A stretch of 64,000 nucleotides of DNA from Streptomyces sp. NBC_01465 (GTDB lineage Bacteria > Actinomycetota > Actinomycetes > Streptomycetales > Streptomycetaceae): assembly GCF_036227325.1 (NCBI RefSeq), contig NZ_CP109467.1, forward strand, positions 7,068,001 to 7,132,000, in the 5' to 3' direction. Positions within the stretch are counted from its first letter, which is position 1. Every line of letters begins with the position of its first letter. The notes below the pieces were generated by a model, which saw only the letters and a program-made list of their open reading frames with translations, had not been told where the DNA came from and made no database searches. This document shows, piece after piece, positions 48,452 to 57,784 of this stretch. The translations under genes were made by a program, and so were the position numbers.

Positions 48452-50379
48452 TGCCTGCCCCCGCCTCTCGTTCCCGCTGGGCAGCGGTCGCCCGTACCCC
48501 CGTGGGTGCCGGCGCCGGGCTGCTGCTCCTCGCGGTCGTCGTCCTGGCCGTCGTCGCCCCGGTCCTGTGGGGGGACCGGGCGTCCGCGGTCGACACGTCA
48601 GCCCTCCAGGAAGGGCCTTCCGGCGCCCACCTGTTGGGCACGGACAACCTGGGCCGCGACATCCTCTTCCGCGTGTTGGTGGCGACCCGGCTGTCGCTGG
48701 TCCTCGCGGTGACCGCGACCCTCATCGGCCTGGTCCTCGGACTGCTCCTGGGCGCGGTGCCCTCGGTCCTGCCGCGTCGTACGGGCAGGCTCGTGACCTC
48801 CGCGGTGAACATCGCCGTGGCCTTCCCCGGTCTGCTGCTCGCCCTGTTCTTCGCCGTCATCTTCGGAGTGGGCGCGACCGGCGCGGTGCTCGCCATCGGC
48901 CTCGCGATGGCCCCGGCCTTCGCCCGGCTCACCCAGACCCTCGGCGCAGCGGTCGCGGGCCAGGACTTCGTGGCCGCCGCCCGGACCGTCGGCGTGGGCC
49001 GGATCCGGATCCTCGTACGCCACATCCTGCCCAATATCGCCGAGCCGCTGGCCGTCAACGCCACCATCGGCGCGGGCAGTTCACTGCTGGCCTTCGCCGG
49101 ACTCTCCTTCCTGGGCCTGGGCATACAGGCACCGGACTACGACTGGGGCCGGCTGCTCGGCGAGGGGCTGGGCCGTATCAGCCTCACCCCCGCCCCCGCG
49201 CTCGCACCGTGCGTCGCGGTCGTCGTCACCGGCTTGGCGTTCAACCTCTTCGGCGAGGCCGCGGCCGCCGCCCTCGGCGTTCGCACCCTGTCGCCGGGCA
49301 CCCCCGGGTGCAGCCCCCTCCCGGCGCCCGCCGCGGACGTCGTCCCGAGGGAGCCTGACGACCAGGGGCAGCCGGTCCTCGCGGTGGAGGACCTGCGGGT
49401 GGCCTTCCTCGGCCCGACAGGCTGGACCACCCCGGTGCGCGGCGTCAGCTTCGCCGTACGGCCGGGCGAAGCCGTCGGTGTGGTGGGGGAGTCCGGTTCG
49501 GGGAAGAGCCTGACCGCGATGGCGGTGTCCCGGCTCGTCGAACCACCGGCCCAAGTCACCGCCGCACGGCTGGAGTTCGCGGGTGTGCCCCTGCTCGAAA
49601 CCGGCGAACGGGAACTGCGTTCCCTGCTCGGCACCTCGCTGGCGATGGTCTTCCAGGACCCGATGTCCTCGTTCAACCCGGTCACGACCGTGGGGCGGCA
49701 GCTCGCCGAGGTCGCCGAACAGCATCAACACCTCAGCCGGCGGGCCGCGTTCGCGCGGGCCGTGGACCGGCTGCGCGCCGTACGCATACCCGCACCGGAG
49801 CGGCGCGCGCGCCAGTACCCGTACGAGTTCAGCGGAGGGATGCGGCAGCGCGCCATGATCGGCATGGGGCTGATGGGCGACCCCCGGCTGATCATCGCGG
49901 ACGAGCCGACCACCGCCCTCGACGTCACCGTGCAGCAGCAGGTGCTGCGCCTGCTCGCCGAGGTGCGCGAACAGCGCTCCACCGCCGTTCTGCTGATCAG
50001 CCATGACATCACGGTCGTCGCCGGCACCTGCGACCGGGTGCTGGTCATGTACGCCGGCCGGATCGTCGAGGAGCTGCCCGCCGCCGACCTGTTCAGCGGC
50101 GCCCAACACCCCTACACGCGGGCGCTGTTGGCCGCCGTACCGGACCTCGACACCGACCGCGACCGGCCCCTGGCGGTGATCCCCGGCCGTCCACCGGAGC
50201 CGGACCAGGTGGAGCGGGGGTGCGCGTTCGCCCCGCGCTGCCCGCGCGCCGACGACCACTGCCGCCGCGAGGATCCCGAGCCCGTCACCCGCTCCGGCGG
50301 GAGCCGGATCGCCTGCTGGCACCCCGTCCGGGGCGGGAGCGAACTCTTCGAGCAGAGCACCACAGGAGGCACCGCATGA
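48451..50379 (+). CDS. Fusion of a DppC-type permease and a DppD-type ATPase
   Basis: A 642-residue protein joining two transporter subunits that are usually separate. Residues 1-285 are a DppC permease (first helix GLLLLAVVVLAVVAPVL; HLLGTDNLGRDILFRVL; coupling segment DFVAAARTVGVGRIRILVRHILPN; SLLAFAGLSFLGLGIQAP). A Pro/Gly linker near 286-310 leads to the ATPase (310-642): Walker A GESGSGKS, FQDPMSSFNPV, signature FSGGMRQRAMIG, Walker B LIIADEP and the C-terminal oligopeptide-transporter motif RCAFAPRCP-like GCAFAPRCPRADDHC with four cysteines. No frameshift; the frame is continuous. Overlaps the next gene by ATGA. Confidence 0.94.
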   Translation: MPAPASRSRWAAVARTPVGAGAGLLLLAVVVLAVVAPVLWGDRASAVDTSALQEGPSGAHLLGTDNLGRDILFRVLVATRLSLVLAVTATLIGLVLGLLLGAVPSVLPRRTGRLVTSAVNIAVAFPGLLLALFFAVIFGVGATGAVLAIGLAMAPAFARLTQTLGAAVAGQDFVAAARTVGVGRIRILVRHILPNIAEPLAVNATIGAGSSLLAFAGLSFLGLGIQAPDYDWGRLLGEGLGRISLTPAPALAPCVAVVVTGLAFNLFGEAAAAALGVRTLSPGTPGCSPLPAPAADVVPREPDDQGQPVLAVEDLRVAFLGPTGWTTPVRGVSFAVRPGEAVGVVGESGSGKSLTAMAVSRLVEPPAQVTAARLEFAGVPLLETGERELRSLLGTSLAMVFQDPMSSFNPVTTVGRQLAEVAEQHQHLSRRAAFARAVDRLRAVRIPAPERRARQYPYEFSGGMRQRAMIGMGLMGDPRLIIADEPTTALDVTVQQQVLRLLAEVREQRSTAVLLISHDITVVAGTCDRVLVMYAGRIVEELPAADLFSGAQHPYTRALLAAVPDLDTDRDRPLAVIPGRPPEPDQVERGCAFAPRCPRADDHCRREDPEPVTRSGGSRIACWHPVRGGSELFEQSTTGGTA

Positions 50380-51140
50380 GCGAGCTGGTTTTCGAGGGGG
50401 TGAGCGTACGGTACGGCTCCCGGCGGCACGCCCTGACCGCGGTGGACGGCGTGGATCTGACGGTGCCGTCCGGCCAAGTGGTGGGCCTGGTGGGGGAGTC
50501 GGGCTCGGGCAAGTCGACGCTGGCCCGCGCCGCCGTCGGCCTGGCGCCGCTCGCCGCGGGCCGCATCCTGCTCGACGGGGCCGATGTGCGGCGGCTGTCC
50601 GGGCGCCGTCGCCCGCTGCAGATGGTCTTCCAGGACCCGTACTCCTCGCTCGACCCGCGGATGAGCGTCGGCGACTCCATCGCCGAAGCGATGCCGCGCG
50701 AAGGGGGCCGCGGCGGCGGCGCGGCCCGCCGTACCCAGGTGGCCCGGCTGCTCGAACAGGTCAGCCTCGATCCGGGCCGGGCCCCGATGCTCCCCGGGCA
50801 GCTCTCCGGCGGCCAGCGCCAGCGCGTGGCGCTGGCCCGGGCCCTGGCGGGCCGGCCGCAGGTCGTCATCGCCGACGAGATCACCTCGGCCCTCGACGTC
50901 TCCGTCCAGGGCTCCGTGCTCAACCTGGTGCGCGGTGTGCAGCGGGAGTTGAAGCTGACCATGCTGTTCATCTCGCACAACCTGGCCGTGGTGCGCTACC
51001 TCAGCGACCACATCGCCGTGATGCATCTCGGCAGGATCGTCGAGGCGGGCCCCACCGACGAAGTCCTCGCCGACCCGCAGCACCCCTACACCCGCGAGCT
51101 GCTCGCCGCCGTACCCCGCCGTACGGAAGGTGCTTTGTGA
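50376..51140 (+). CDS. Peptide ABC transporter ATP-binding protein (DppF type)
   Basis: A 254-residue second ATPase of the importer. Walker A GESGSGKST, FQDPYSSLDPRMSVG, signature LSGGQRQRVALARAL, Walker B VVIADEITSALDVSVQ, H-loop ISHN. It lacks the long C-terminal cysteine extension seen in some DppF proteins, ending soon after HPYTRELLAAVPRR. Note the Walker B glutamate is followed by ITSALD rather than PTSALD. Start ATG 50376 overlaps the upstream stop, and the stop overlaps the peptidase start (GTGA). Confidence 0.94.
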   Translation: MSELVFEGVSVRYGSRRHALTAVDGVDLTVPSGQVVGLVGESGSGKSTLARAAVGLAPLAAGRILLDGADVRRLSGRRRPLQMVFQDPYSSLDPRMSVGDSIAEAMPREGGRGGGAARRTQVARLLEQVSLDPGRAPMLPGQLSGGQRQRVALARALAGRPQVVIADEITSALDVSVQGSVLNLVRGVQRELKLTMLFISHNLAVVRYLSDHIAVMHLGRIVEAGPTDEVLADPQHPYTRELLAAVPRRTEGAL

Positions 51141-54100
51141 AACTCGTACCACCGAACCTGTCCACCCCGTCCACAAGGAGCCGGCACACCGTGACGCGAC
51201 GCCTGGGTTTCGACGATCTCTACTCCATCGCGCTGCCGGAGCAGCCGGCGCTGTCCCCGGACGGCACACGCATCGTCTACGTACTGCACACCGCCGACCG
51301 CGAACACGACCGTGAGGACCGGGCGTTGTGGACCGTGGCGGCCGGCGGCGGCAGCGCACGCAGGCTCACCCGCGGCACCGCCGACACCGCGCCGGCGTGG
51401 TCGCCCGACGGCCGGTGGATCGCGTTCCTGCGCGGCGGCGAAGGCCCGCAGCAGCTGTGGCTCCTGCCCTCCGAGGGGGGCGAACCCGAGCAGGTCACCA
51501 GTCTTCCCGGGGGTGCGGGGGCGCCGGTGTGGAGCCCGGACGGCACCGCGCTCGCCTTCCCGGCCCCTGTCGACAGCCGCCACGATGCGGGGAGTTCCGT
51601 AGAGGTGCCCGCCCCCGTGGTGGCGGACCGGATCGGCTACAAGGCCGACGGCCGGGGCCCGTTCGGCACCGTCCGCAGCCATCTGCACGTCGTGGACCTC
51701 GACAGCCGCGAGACCAGGCAGGTCACCCACGGCGACTGGCATGCGGGAGCGCCGGCCTGGTCGCCGGACGGGCGCAGCCTCGCCTTCTGCGCGGCACGTG
51801 GCGCCGACGCCGATCTGACGCTGCGCTCCGAGGCGTACGTCGTCGACCGCCTCACCCCCGGCGCCGAACCGCTGCGCGTCGGCACCGCAGAAGGCGCCGC
51901 GCACGCCGTCAACTGGACCTCCGACGGCGAGGCGTTGCTCGTCGTAGGCCGTACGGACACCGCGCTGGGCCACGCGAGCGTGCTGCGCGTCCCGCTGGAC
52001 GGCGGCGCACCGGCCGACCTCACGGCCGGACTCGACCGCAATGTGATGCCCGGCGGTCCCGGCTACCCGGGCGCACTGCCCCGGCCTGCTCCCGACGGTC
52101 GGTCGGTGCTGTTCTGCCTGCGCGACCACGGTTGCACGCACCTGTACGCGACGAGCGCCGACGGCGGCGCACCCCGCGTGCTCGTCGGCGGTGCGGGCCG
52201 TGTCGTCTCCGGACTGTCCACCGCAGGTGACACCGCCGTGGTCGTCCTGGCGACCGCTGACTCGTACGGCGAGGTCGTGGCCGTCGAGCTCTCCACCGGC
52301 CGCGAACGGGTGCTCACCCGGCACGGGGCCAGCCTGGGGGAGACGGCGCTGTTCGCGCCGCAGGAACGGGAGTTCACCGTCTCGGACGGCACCGTCGTGC
52401 ACGGATGGCTGCTGCGCGACCCGGCCGCCGCAGGCCCCGGTCCGCTGCTGCTCGACATCCACGGCGGCCCGCACAACGCCTGGAACGGCGCGGCGGATCC
52501 CTTCCACCCGTACCACCAGGTGCTGGTCGCCCGCGGCTGGTCGGTGCTGCTGCTCAACCCCCGCGGCAGCGACGGCTACGGGGAGGAGTTCTTCACCGCG
52601 GCAATCGGCGCCTGGGGCACGGCCGACGCACCCGACCTCCTCGAACCGCTGGACACCCTGGTCGCCGAGCAGATAGCCGACCCGCGGCGCCTCGCCGTCG
52701 CCGGCTACAGCTACGGCGGCTACATGACCTGCTACCTGACCGGCCGAGACGACCGCTTCGCCGCCGCCGTCGCCGGAGGCGTAGTCAGCGACCTCACCAG
52801 CATGTGCGGTACGAGCGACGAGGCCCACTCGCTGGCGGTGGCCGAACTCGGCGGCCCGCCGTGGGAGAACCGCGAGCGCTACGCCGAACTCTCCCCGATC
52901 TCCCGGGTGGAGCACGTCCACACCCCGACCCTCGTCGTGCACGGAGCAGTCGACGAGCGCTGCCCGGCCGGACAGGCCGAGCAGTGGTTCACCGCGCTCA
53001 GGACGCGCGGCGTCCCCACCCGACTCGTGCTCTACCCGGGCGGTTCTCACCTCTTCCTGCTCGAAGGACCGCCCTCCCACCGCGTCGATCTCGGCCGCCG
53101 CATCGTCGACTGGGTGGAACGCCACGCCGGCGAGCGCGGACGTCCCGGCCGCCCTCCGCTGGACACCGCGCACTGGCAGCGACGGCTCGACGAGCTCGCG
53201 GCCCGCCACCGTGTGCCGGGCGCCGTCCTGGGCATCTCGCGCGGCGGCGAACTCGCCCTGGCGGCAAGCGGTCTGCTCAACAAGGACACCGGGGTGCGGA
53301 CCACCGAGGACTCGCTCTTCCAGATCGGGTCGATCACCAAGGTGTGGACCACGACCCTGATCATGCAACTGGCCGACGAGGGGAAACTCGACCTCGACGC
53401 CCCCGTCACCGACGTCCTGCCGGAGCTGCGGCTCTCCGATCCGTACGCGGCGAAGCAGCTGACCGTACGGCATCTGCTCACCCACACCAGCGGCGTCGAC
53501 GGCGACATCTTCACCGACACCGGCCGGGGCGACGACTGCCTGGAGAGCTACGTCGGCGAACTCCGCTCGGCGGCGCAGATCCATCCGCTGGGCGAGACGT
53601 TCTCGTACTGCAACTCCGGGTTCGTGCTGGCCGGCCGGATCGTCGAGAAGCTCACCGGCACGACCTGGGACAACGCCCTCAAGGAGCGCCTCTGCGCACC
53701 CCTGGGGCTCACGCACACCGTCACCCTGCCCGAGGAGGCGCTCCGTTTCCGTACGGCGACGGGCCACGACGCCCAGGGCGATGAGGACCCGCGGCCGGTT
53801 CCGGTGTGGGGCCTGCCCCGCTCGTGCGGACCGGCCGGACTGATCACCGCGACGGCCGCCGACGTGCTCGCCTTCGCCCGCATGCACCTGTCGGGCGGCA
53901 CCACCGCCGACGGCACCCGCGTCCTGACGCAACAGGCCGCACACGCGATGACCGAGCAGCAGGTCGCCCTGCCGGACGTGCACACGCTCGGGGACTCCTG
54001 GGGGCTGGGCTGGATCCGCTTCGGCGCCGACGGCCACCGGCTCGTCGGACACGACGGCAACACCATCGGCCAGTCGGCGTTCCTGCGCCTGCTGCCCGAC

Positions 54101-54520
54101 CAGGATCTCGCCGTCACGCTCCTCACCAACGGAGGGGGCGCCCGCGACCTCTACCTGGACCTGTTCGGCGAGCTCTTCGCCGAACTGGCCGGAGTCGACC
54201 TGCCGCAGCCGCTGGAGCCGCCCGCCGAGCCGGTGACCGTCGACATCGGCCGCCACCTCGGCACGTACGAACGGGCCGGTGCGCGCCTGGAGGTCCTTGA
54301 GGGCGCCGACGGACCGCGCCTGCGCCACACGGTGACGGGACCGCTCGCCGCCATGACGCCCGATCCGGTGCAGGAGGCCGACCTGGTGCCCGTGAAGGAC
54401 GACCTCTTCGTCGTACGGCTGCCGGGCAGCGTGGCCTGGACCCCCGTGACGTTCTACGCACTCCCGACGGGCGAGCCGTATCTGCACTTCGGCGTGCGCG
54501 CGACCCCGAAGGTGTCCTGA
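51137..54520 (+). CDS. Fusion of an S9 prolyl-oligopeptidase-type peptidase and an S12/beta-lactamase-fold serine hydrolase
   Basis: A 1127-residue two-enzyme fusion without a signal peptide, so cytoplasmic. Residues 20-390 form a WD/PD40-like beta-propeller (repeated PAWSPDGR motifs); 400-650 are the S9 catalytic domain with Ser525 in GYSYGGYMT, an acid in HGAVDERCP and the histidine in GGSHLF. Residues 660-1010 are a class-C beta-lactamase/D-aminopeptidase-like domain with Ser732-x-x-Lys735 (SITK), Tyr824-x-Asn (YCN) and His972-x-Gly (HDG); a beta-rich tail follows. Both active sites are intact. S12 relatives cleave D-residue peptides, which fits the racemase genes downstream. GTG 51137 is coupled to the ATPase stop; GTG 51191 with AAGGAG is an equally good start. 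Confidence 0.92.
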   Translation: MKLVPPNLSTPSTRSRHTVTRRLGFDDLYSIALPEQPALSPDGTRIVYVLHTADREHDREDRALWTVAAGGGSARRLTRGTADTAPAWSPDGRWIAFLRGGEGPQQLWLLPSEGGEPEQVTSLPGGAGAPVWSPDGTALAFPAPVDSRHDAGSSVEVPAPVVADRIGYKADGRGPFGTVRSHLHVVDLDSRETRQVTHGDWHAGAPAWSPDGRSLAFCAARGADADLTLRSEAYVVDRLTPGAEPLRVGTAEGAAHAVNWTSDGEALLVVGRTDTALGHASVLRVPLDGGAPADLTAGLDRNVMPGGPGYPGALPRPAPDGRSVLFCLRDHGCTHLYATSADGGAPRVLVGGAGRVVSGLSTAGDTAVVVLATADSYGEVVAVELSTGRERVLTRHGASLGETALFAPQEREFTVSDGTVVHGWLLRDPAAAGPGPLLLDIHGGPHNAWNGAADPFHPYHQVLVARGWSVLLLNPRGSDGYGEEFFTAAIGAWGTADAPDLLEPLDTLVAEQIADPRRLAVAGYSYGGYMTCYLTGRDDRFAAAVAGGVVSDLTSMCGTSDEAHSLAVAELGGPPWENRERYAELSPISRVEHVHTPTLVVHGAVDERCPAGQAEQWFTALRTRGVPTRLVLYPGGSHLFLLEGPPSHRVDLGRRIVDWVERHAGERGRPGRPPLDTAHWQRRLDELAARHRVPGAVLGISRGGELALAASGLLNKDTGVRTTEDSLFQIGSITKVWTTTLIMQLADEGKLDLDAPVTDVLPELRLSDPYAAKQLTVRHLLTHTSGVDGDIFTDTGRGDDCLESYVGELRSAAQIHPLGETFSYCNSGFVLAGRIVEKLTGTTWDNALKERLCAPLGLTHTVTLPEEALRFRTATGHDAQGDEDPRPVPVWGLPRSCGPAGLITATAADVLAFARMHLSGGTTADGTRVLTQQAAHAMTEQQVALPDVHTLGDSWGLGWIRFGADGHRLVGHDGNTIGQSAFLRLLPDQDLAVTLLTNGGGARDLYLDLFGELFAELAGVDLPQPLEPPAEPVTVDIGRHLGTYERAGARLEVLEGADGPRLRHTVTGPLAAMTPDPVQEADLVPVKDDLFVVRLPGSVAWTPVTFYALPTGEPYLHFGVRATPKVS

Positions 54521-54521
54521 C

Positions 54522-55700
54522 ATGGAGCAGATGTACGGCATGCAGACCTCCCGAAGTCCCCTCGGTATCGCCCTGTTCGAGGACGCACTGCCCGCCATGA
54601 CCGACGACATCGGGCGCCTGGTGCGCACCGAGTCGCCCTCGTCCGACCTGGCCGCCGTGGCCCGCAGTGCGGAGGTGGTCGCCGAGGTCGCCGCACCGTA
54701 TCTGGGCACCGGTCCCGAGGTGCTCACCGCGGACGGCCGCACCCATCTGCGCTGGCGGCTGGGCAGCGGACCCCGGCGGGTCCTGCTGCTCGGCCACCAC
54801 GACACCGTGTGGCCCCTCGGGTCCCTGGCCGCGCAGCCCTTCACCGTCCGCGACGGTGTGCTGCGGGGGCCCGGCTGCTTCGACATGAAGGCCGGACTCG
54901 TCATGGCCTTCCACGCCCTGGCCGCGCTGGCCGCCGTAGGAACGGTCGACGGGGTGACGCTCCTGGTGACCGGGGACGAGGAGCTCGGCTCGCCGTCGTC
55001 GCGGGAGCTGATCGAGTCCGAGGCGGCCGGGTGCGCGGCGGCGCTGGTCCTGGAGGCGTCGGCCGACGGCGGCGCGCTGAAGACGGAACGCAAAGGAGTC
55101 TCCCTGTACGAGATACGGGTCGACGGCCGGGCCGCCCACGCGGGCCTGGAGCCGGAGCGCGGAGTCAACGCCGCCGTCGAGACCGCCCACCAGATCCTCG
55201 CGGTCGCCGCACTGTCCGCCCCCGGCACCGGCACCACGGTCACCCCGACCCTCCTGAGTGCGGGGACCACCTCCAACACCGTTCCCGCGCACGGTCTGTT
55301 CCACGCCGACGTCCGCGTGCGCGACACCGCCGAACAGGACCGCGTGGACGCCGCTCTCCACGGGCTGAGGCCCGTACTGGACGGCGCGCAGGTCACCGTG
55401 ACCGGCGGACCGAACCGCCCGCCCCTGCCCCGTACGGCATCGGACGCGCTCTACCGCCGTGCCCGGCGACTCGCCGGAGAGCTGGGCATCGGAGAGCTCG
55501 CGTCCGCCGCCGTGGGCGGAGCGTCGGACGGCAACTTCACCGCGGGCATCGGCGTCCCGACCCTGGACGGGCTCGGCGCGGTGGGCGGCGGTGCGCACGC
55601 CGCCGACGAACATGTGCTCGTCGCCGAACTCCCGCGCCGTACAGCCCTGTTGGCGGCACTCGTCGACTCCCTTCTCGCTGCCGGCGGGAGCACCCGATGA
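54522..55700 (+). CDS. M20-family deacylase/peptidase (CPG2-like; probable N-succinyl-L-amino acid desuccinylase)
   Basis: A 392-residue zinc hydrolase. Metal and catalytic residues visible: His92-x-Asp94 in GHHDTVWP, bridging Asp121 in GCFDMKAG, Glu153-Glu154 in TGDEELGS, and GRAAHAGLEPERGVNA for the dimerisation domain; the last ligand histidine is in GGGAHAADEHV. The HHDTVWP/ERGVNA pattern is that of carboxypeptidase G2-like M20 enzymes, which hydrolyse N-acyl-L-amino acids or peptides. With the GNAT and racemase genes directly after it, the simplest role is L-specific removal of the succinyl group. The exact start among ATG 54522, 54531 and 54540 is unclear. Confidence 0.9.
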   Translation: MEQMYGMQTSRSPLGIALFEDALPAMTDDIGRLVRTESPSSDLAAVARSAEVVAEVAAPYLGTGPEVLTADGRTHLRWRLGSGPRRVLLLGHHDTVWPLGSLAAQPFTVRDGVLRGPGCFDMKAGLVMAFHALAALAAVGTVDGVTLLVTGDEELGSPSSRELIESEAAGCAAALVLEASADGGALKTERKGVSLYEIRVDGRAAHAGLEPERGVNAAVETAHQILAVAALSAPGTGTTVTPTLLSAGTTSNTVPAHGLFHADVRVRDTAEQDRVDAALHGLRPVLDGAQVTVTGGPNRPPLPRTASDALYRRARRLAGELGIGELASAAVGGASDGNFTAGIGVPTLDGLGAVGGGAHAADEHVLVAELPRRTALLAALVDSLLAAGGSTR

Positions 55701-56608
55701 CGGACAGCCCCGCCGCCCCTCCCTCCGCCCCCGAAGCCGTCGACGCGATCGTGGCGGACGCCCTGACCGCGGCCGATGCCGCAGCGCGGGCGGCCGGCTG
55801 CCGGGTGGGGCCGATCAGCGCCCTGGCGGATCTGGAGGCGACCTGCCGGCTCTTCGAAGGCATCTGGAAACCGGCCGGCGAGAACGGGCTGGCCACGACC
55901 GAACTGCTGCGTGCCATGGACAAGGCCGGCAGCTACGTCGCGGCCGCCTTCGACGGAGAGAGCGGCGACGAACTCGTCGGCGCCTGCATCGGCTTCTTCG
56001 GCCCGCCGCCCCACGGCGCGCTGCACAGCCACATCGCCGGAGTGGCGGCCGGGCTGCGCGGCCGCAACGTCGGGTTCGCCCTCAAGGTGCACCAGCGCTC
56101 GTGGGCGCTGCAGCGCGGCGCCGCCCAGGTGTCCTGGACCTTCGACCCGCTGGTGCGGCGCAACGCCTACTTCAACATCGGCAAGCTCGCCGGCCGGGCC
56201 GCGCAGTACCTGCCCAACTTCTACGGCCCCATGAACGACGGCATCAACGGCGCCGACGACACCGACCGCCTCCTGGTCGAGTGGCAGCTGGACGCCCCCG
56301 AAGTCGCCGCCGCCTGCCACGGCCGCCCCCGCACCACCGACGCGACCGCCGAACGGGCGGGGGGCGCCGCCGTGACCCTGTCCGCCACCGCGGACGGCCG
56401 GCCGCACGCCCACCACGTCACCGGGGAGCGGTGCCTGGTCGCCGTACCCGAGGACATCGAGCGACTGCGCCGCACCGACCCCCGGTCCGCTGCGGCCTGG
56501 CGCGGCGCCGTGCGCGACGTCCTCGGCGAGCTCCTCGCCGACGGGTGGCAGGTGACGGGCTTCGACCGGGCCGGCTGGTACCTCCTCGTACGAAAGGACA
56601 CACCGTGA
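55697..56608 (+). CDS. COG3375-type GNAT acyltransferase (probable D-amino acid N-succinyltransferase)
   Basis: A 303-residue GNAT protein. After an N-terminal helix rich in alanine come CRVGPISALADLEATCRLFEGIW, the beta-strand region SYVAAAF and VGACIGFFG, an acyl-CoA loop GLRGRNVGFALKVHQRSWAL (about 117-136), WTFDPLVRRNAYFNIGKL and YLPNFYGPMNDGINGADDTDR. The last two blocks mark the COG3375 group that I remember beside o-succinylbenzoate synthase/N-succinylamino acid racemase genes. In Geobacillus such a protein is a succinyl-CoA:D-amino acid succinyltransferase. It overlaps both neighbours (ATGA and GTGA). Confidence 0.88.
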   Translation: MTDSPAAPPSAPEAVDAIVADALTAADAAARAAGCRVGPISALADLEATCRLFEGIWKPAGENGLATTELLRAMDKAGSYVAAAFDGESGDELVGACIGFFGPPPHGALHSHIAGVAAGLRGRNVGFALKVHQRSWALQRGAAQVSWTFDPLVRRNAYFNIGKLAGRAAQYLPNFYGPMNDGINGADDTDRLLVEWQLDAPEVAAACHGRPRTTDATAERAGGAAVTLSATADGRPHAHHVTGERCLVAVPEDIERLRRTDPRSAAAWRGAVRDVLGELLADGWQVTGFDRAGWYLLVRKDTP

Positions 56609-57711
56609 AGCTCACCGGAGTCGAACTCCGCCGCGTCCGGCTGCCGTTGGTGGCACCCTTCCGCACCTCGTTCGGTACGCAGACCGAGCGCACGGCGCTG
56701 CTGCTGCGCGCCGTGGGCGCCGACGCGGAGGGCTGGGGCGAGTGCGTGGCCATGGCCGATCCGCTCTACTCCTCGGAGTACGAGGGCGCCTGCGCCGACG
56801 TGCTGCGCCGCTTCCTGATCCCCGCGCTGGGCGGCCTCCGCCGGCTGGACGCGGCAGCCGTCGCCCCTGCGCTCGCTCCGTTCAAGGGCCACCGGATGGC
56901 GAAGGCCGCACTGGAGATGGCCGTGCTCGACGCCGAACTGCGCACCCGGGGCGAGCCGTTGGCGCGCGCACTGGGCGCCGTCCACGACCGGGTGCCCTGC
57001 GGGGTGTCCGTGGGCATCATGGACTCGGTGCCCGAACTGCTCGACGCGGTGGCCGGCTACCTCGACGAGGGATACCTCCGCATCAAGCTGAAGATCGAGC
57101 CCGGCTGGGACATCGAACCGGTCCGTGCCGTCCGCGAGAGATTCGGCGACGAACTGCTGCTCCAGGTCGACGCCAACACCGCGTACACCCTCGCGGACAC
57201 CCGGCATCTGGCCCGACTCGACGCGTTCGGACTGCTGTTGATCGAGCAGCCGCTGGAGGAGGAGGACCTCCTCGGCCACGCGCAGCTCGCCAGGAGCCTG
57301 GCCACACCGGTGTGCCTGGACGAGTCGATCACCTCGGCCCGGTCCGCGGCGGCCGCGATCACCCTGGGCGCGTGCAGCATCGTGAACATCAAGCCCGGCC
57401 GGGTCGGCGGCTATCTGGAGGCCCGCCGTATCCACGACGTGTGCGCCGCGCACGGCGTGCCCGTCTGGTGCGGCGGCATGCTGGAGACCGGCCTCGGCCG
57501 CGCCGCGAACGTCGCCCTGGCCGCGCTGCCCGGCTTCACCCTGCCCGGCGACACCTCCGCATCGGACCGCTTCTACCGCACCGACATCACCGACCCGTTC
57601 GTCCTGGCCGACGGCCACCTGCCTGTACCCGACAGCCCCGGCCTCGGCGTCGTACCGCTCCCGGAGGTCCTGGAGGAGGTGACCGTCGGCACCGAGTGGA
57701 TCCCACTGTGA
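56605..57711 (+). CDS. Enolase-superfamily N-succinylamino acid racemase / o-succinylbenzoate synthase
   Basis: A 368-residue enzyme of the muconate lactonising enzyme subgroup. It opens LRRVRLPLVAPFRTSFGTQTER and GWGECVAMADPLYSSEY, typical of NSAR/OSBS. Catalytic lysines are Lys161 and Lys163 in the KLK motif and Lys263 in NIKPGRVGGY; magnesium ligands are Asp189, Glu214 and Asp239. Length and these positions coincide with those I recall for the Amycolatopsis NSAR (368 residues, Lys163/Lys263). It would equilibrate N-succinyl-D- and L-amino acids. Menaquinone genes are absent here, so a pure OSBS role is less likely. GTG 56605 overlaps the GNAT stop. Confidence 0.93.
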   Translation: MKLTGVELRRVRLPLVAPFRTSFGTQTERTALLLRAVGADAEGWGECVAMADPLYSSEYEGACADVLRRFLIPALGGLRRLDAAAVAPALAPFKGHRMAKAALEMAVLDAELRTRGEPLARALGAVHDRVPCGVSVGIMDSVPELLDAVAGYLDEGYLRIKLKIEPGWDIEPVRAVRERFGDELLLQVDANTAYTLADTRHLARLDAFGLLLIEQPLEEEDLLGHAQLARSLATPVCLDESITSARSAAAAITLGACSIVNIKPGRVGGYLEARRIHDVCAAHGVPVWCGGMLETGLGRAANVALAALPGFTLPGDTSASDRFYRTDITDPFVLADGHLPVPDSPGLGVVPLPEVLEEVTVGTEWIPL

Positions 57712-57784
57712 CGGGGCCTTGTGGCCGCCGACAGAAACACCGCACAATCCCGTCGACACCGACGAAGCGGGGGTACGGGGCACC

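Noticed and set aside
51086..55396. A 1436-codon minus-strand open frame opposite the S9-S12 and M20 genes
   Set aside because: Despite its length it is a shadow of GC-rich coding on the plus strand; it has no domain, and both plus-strand genes have intact catalytic motifs.
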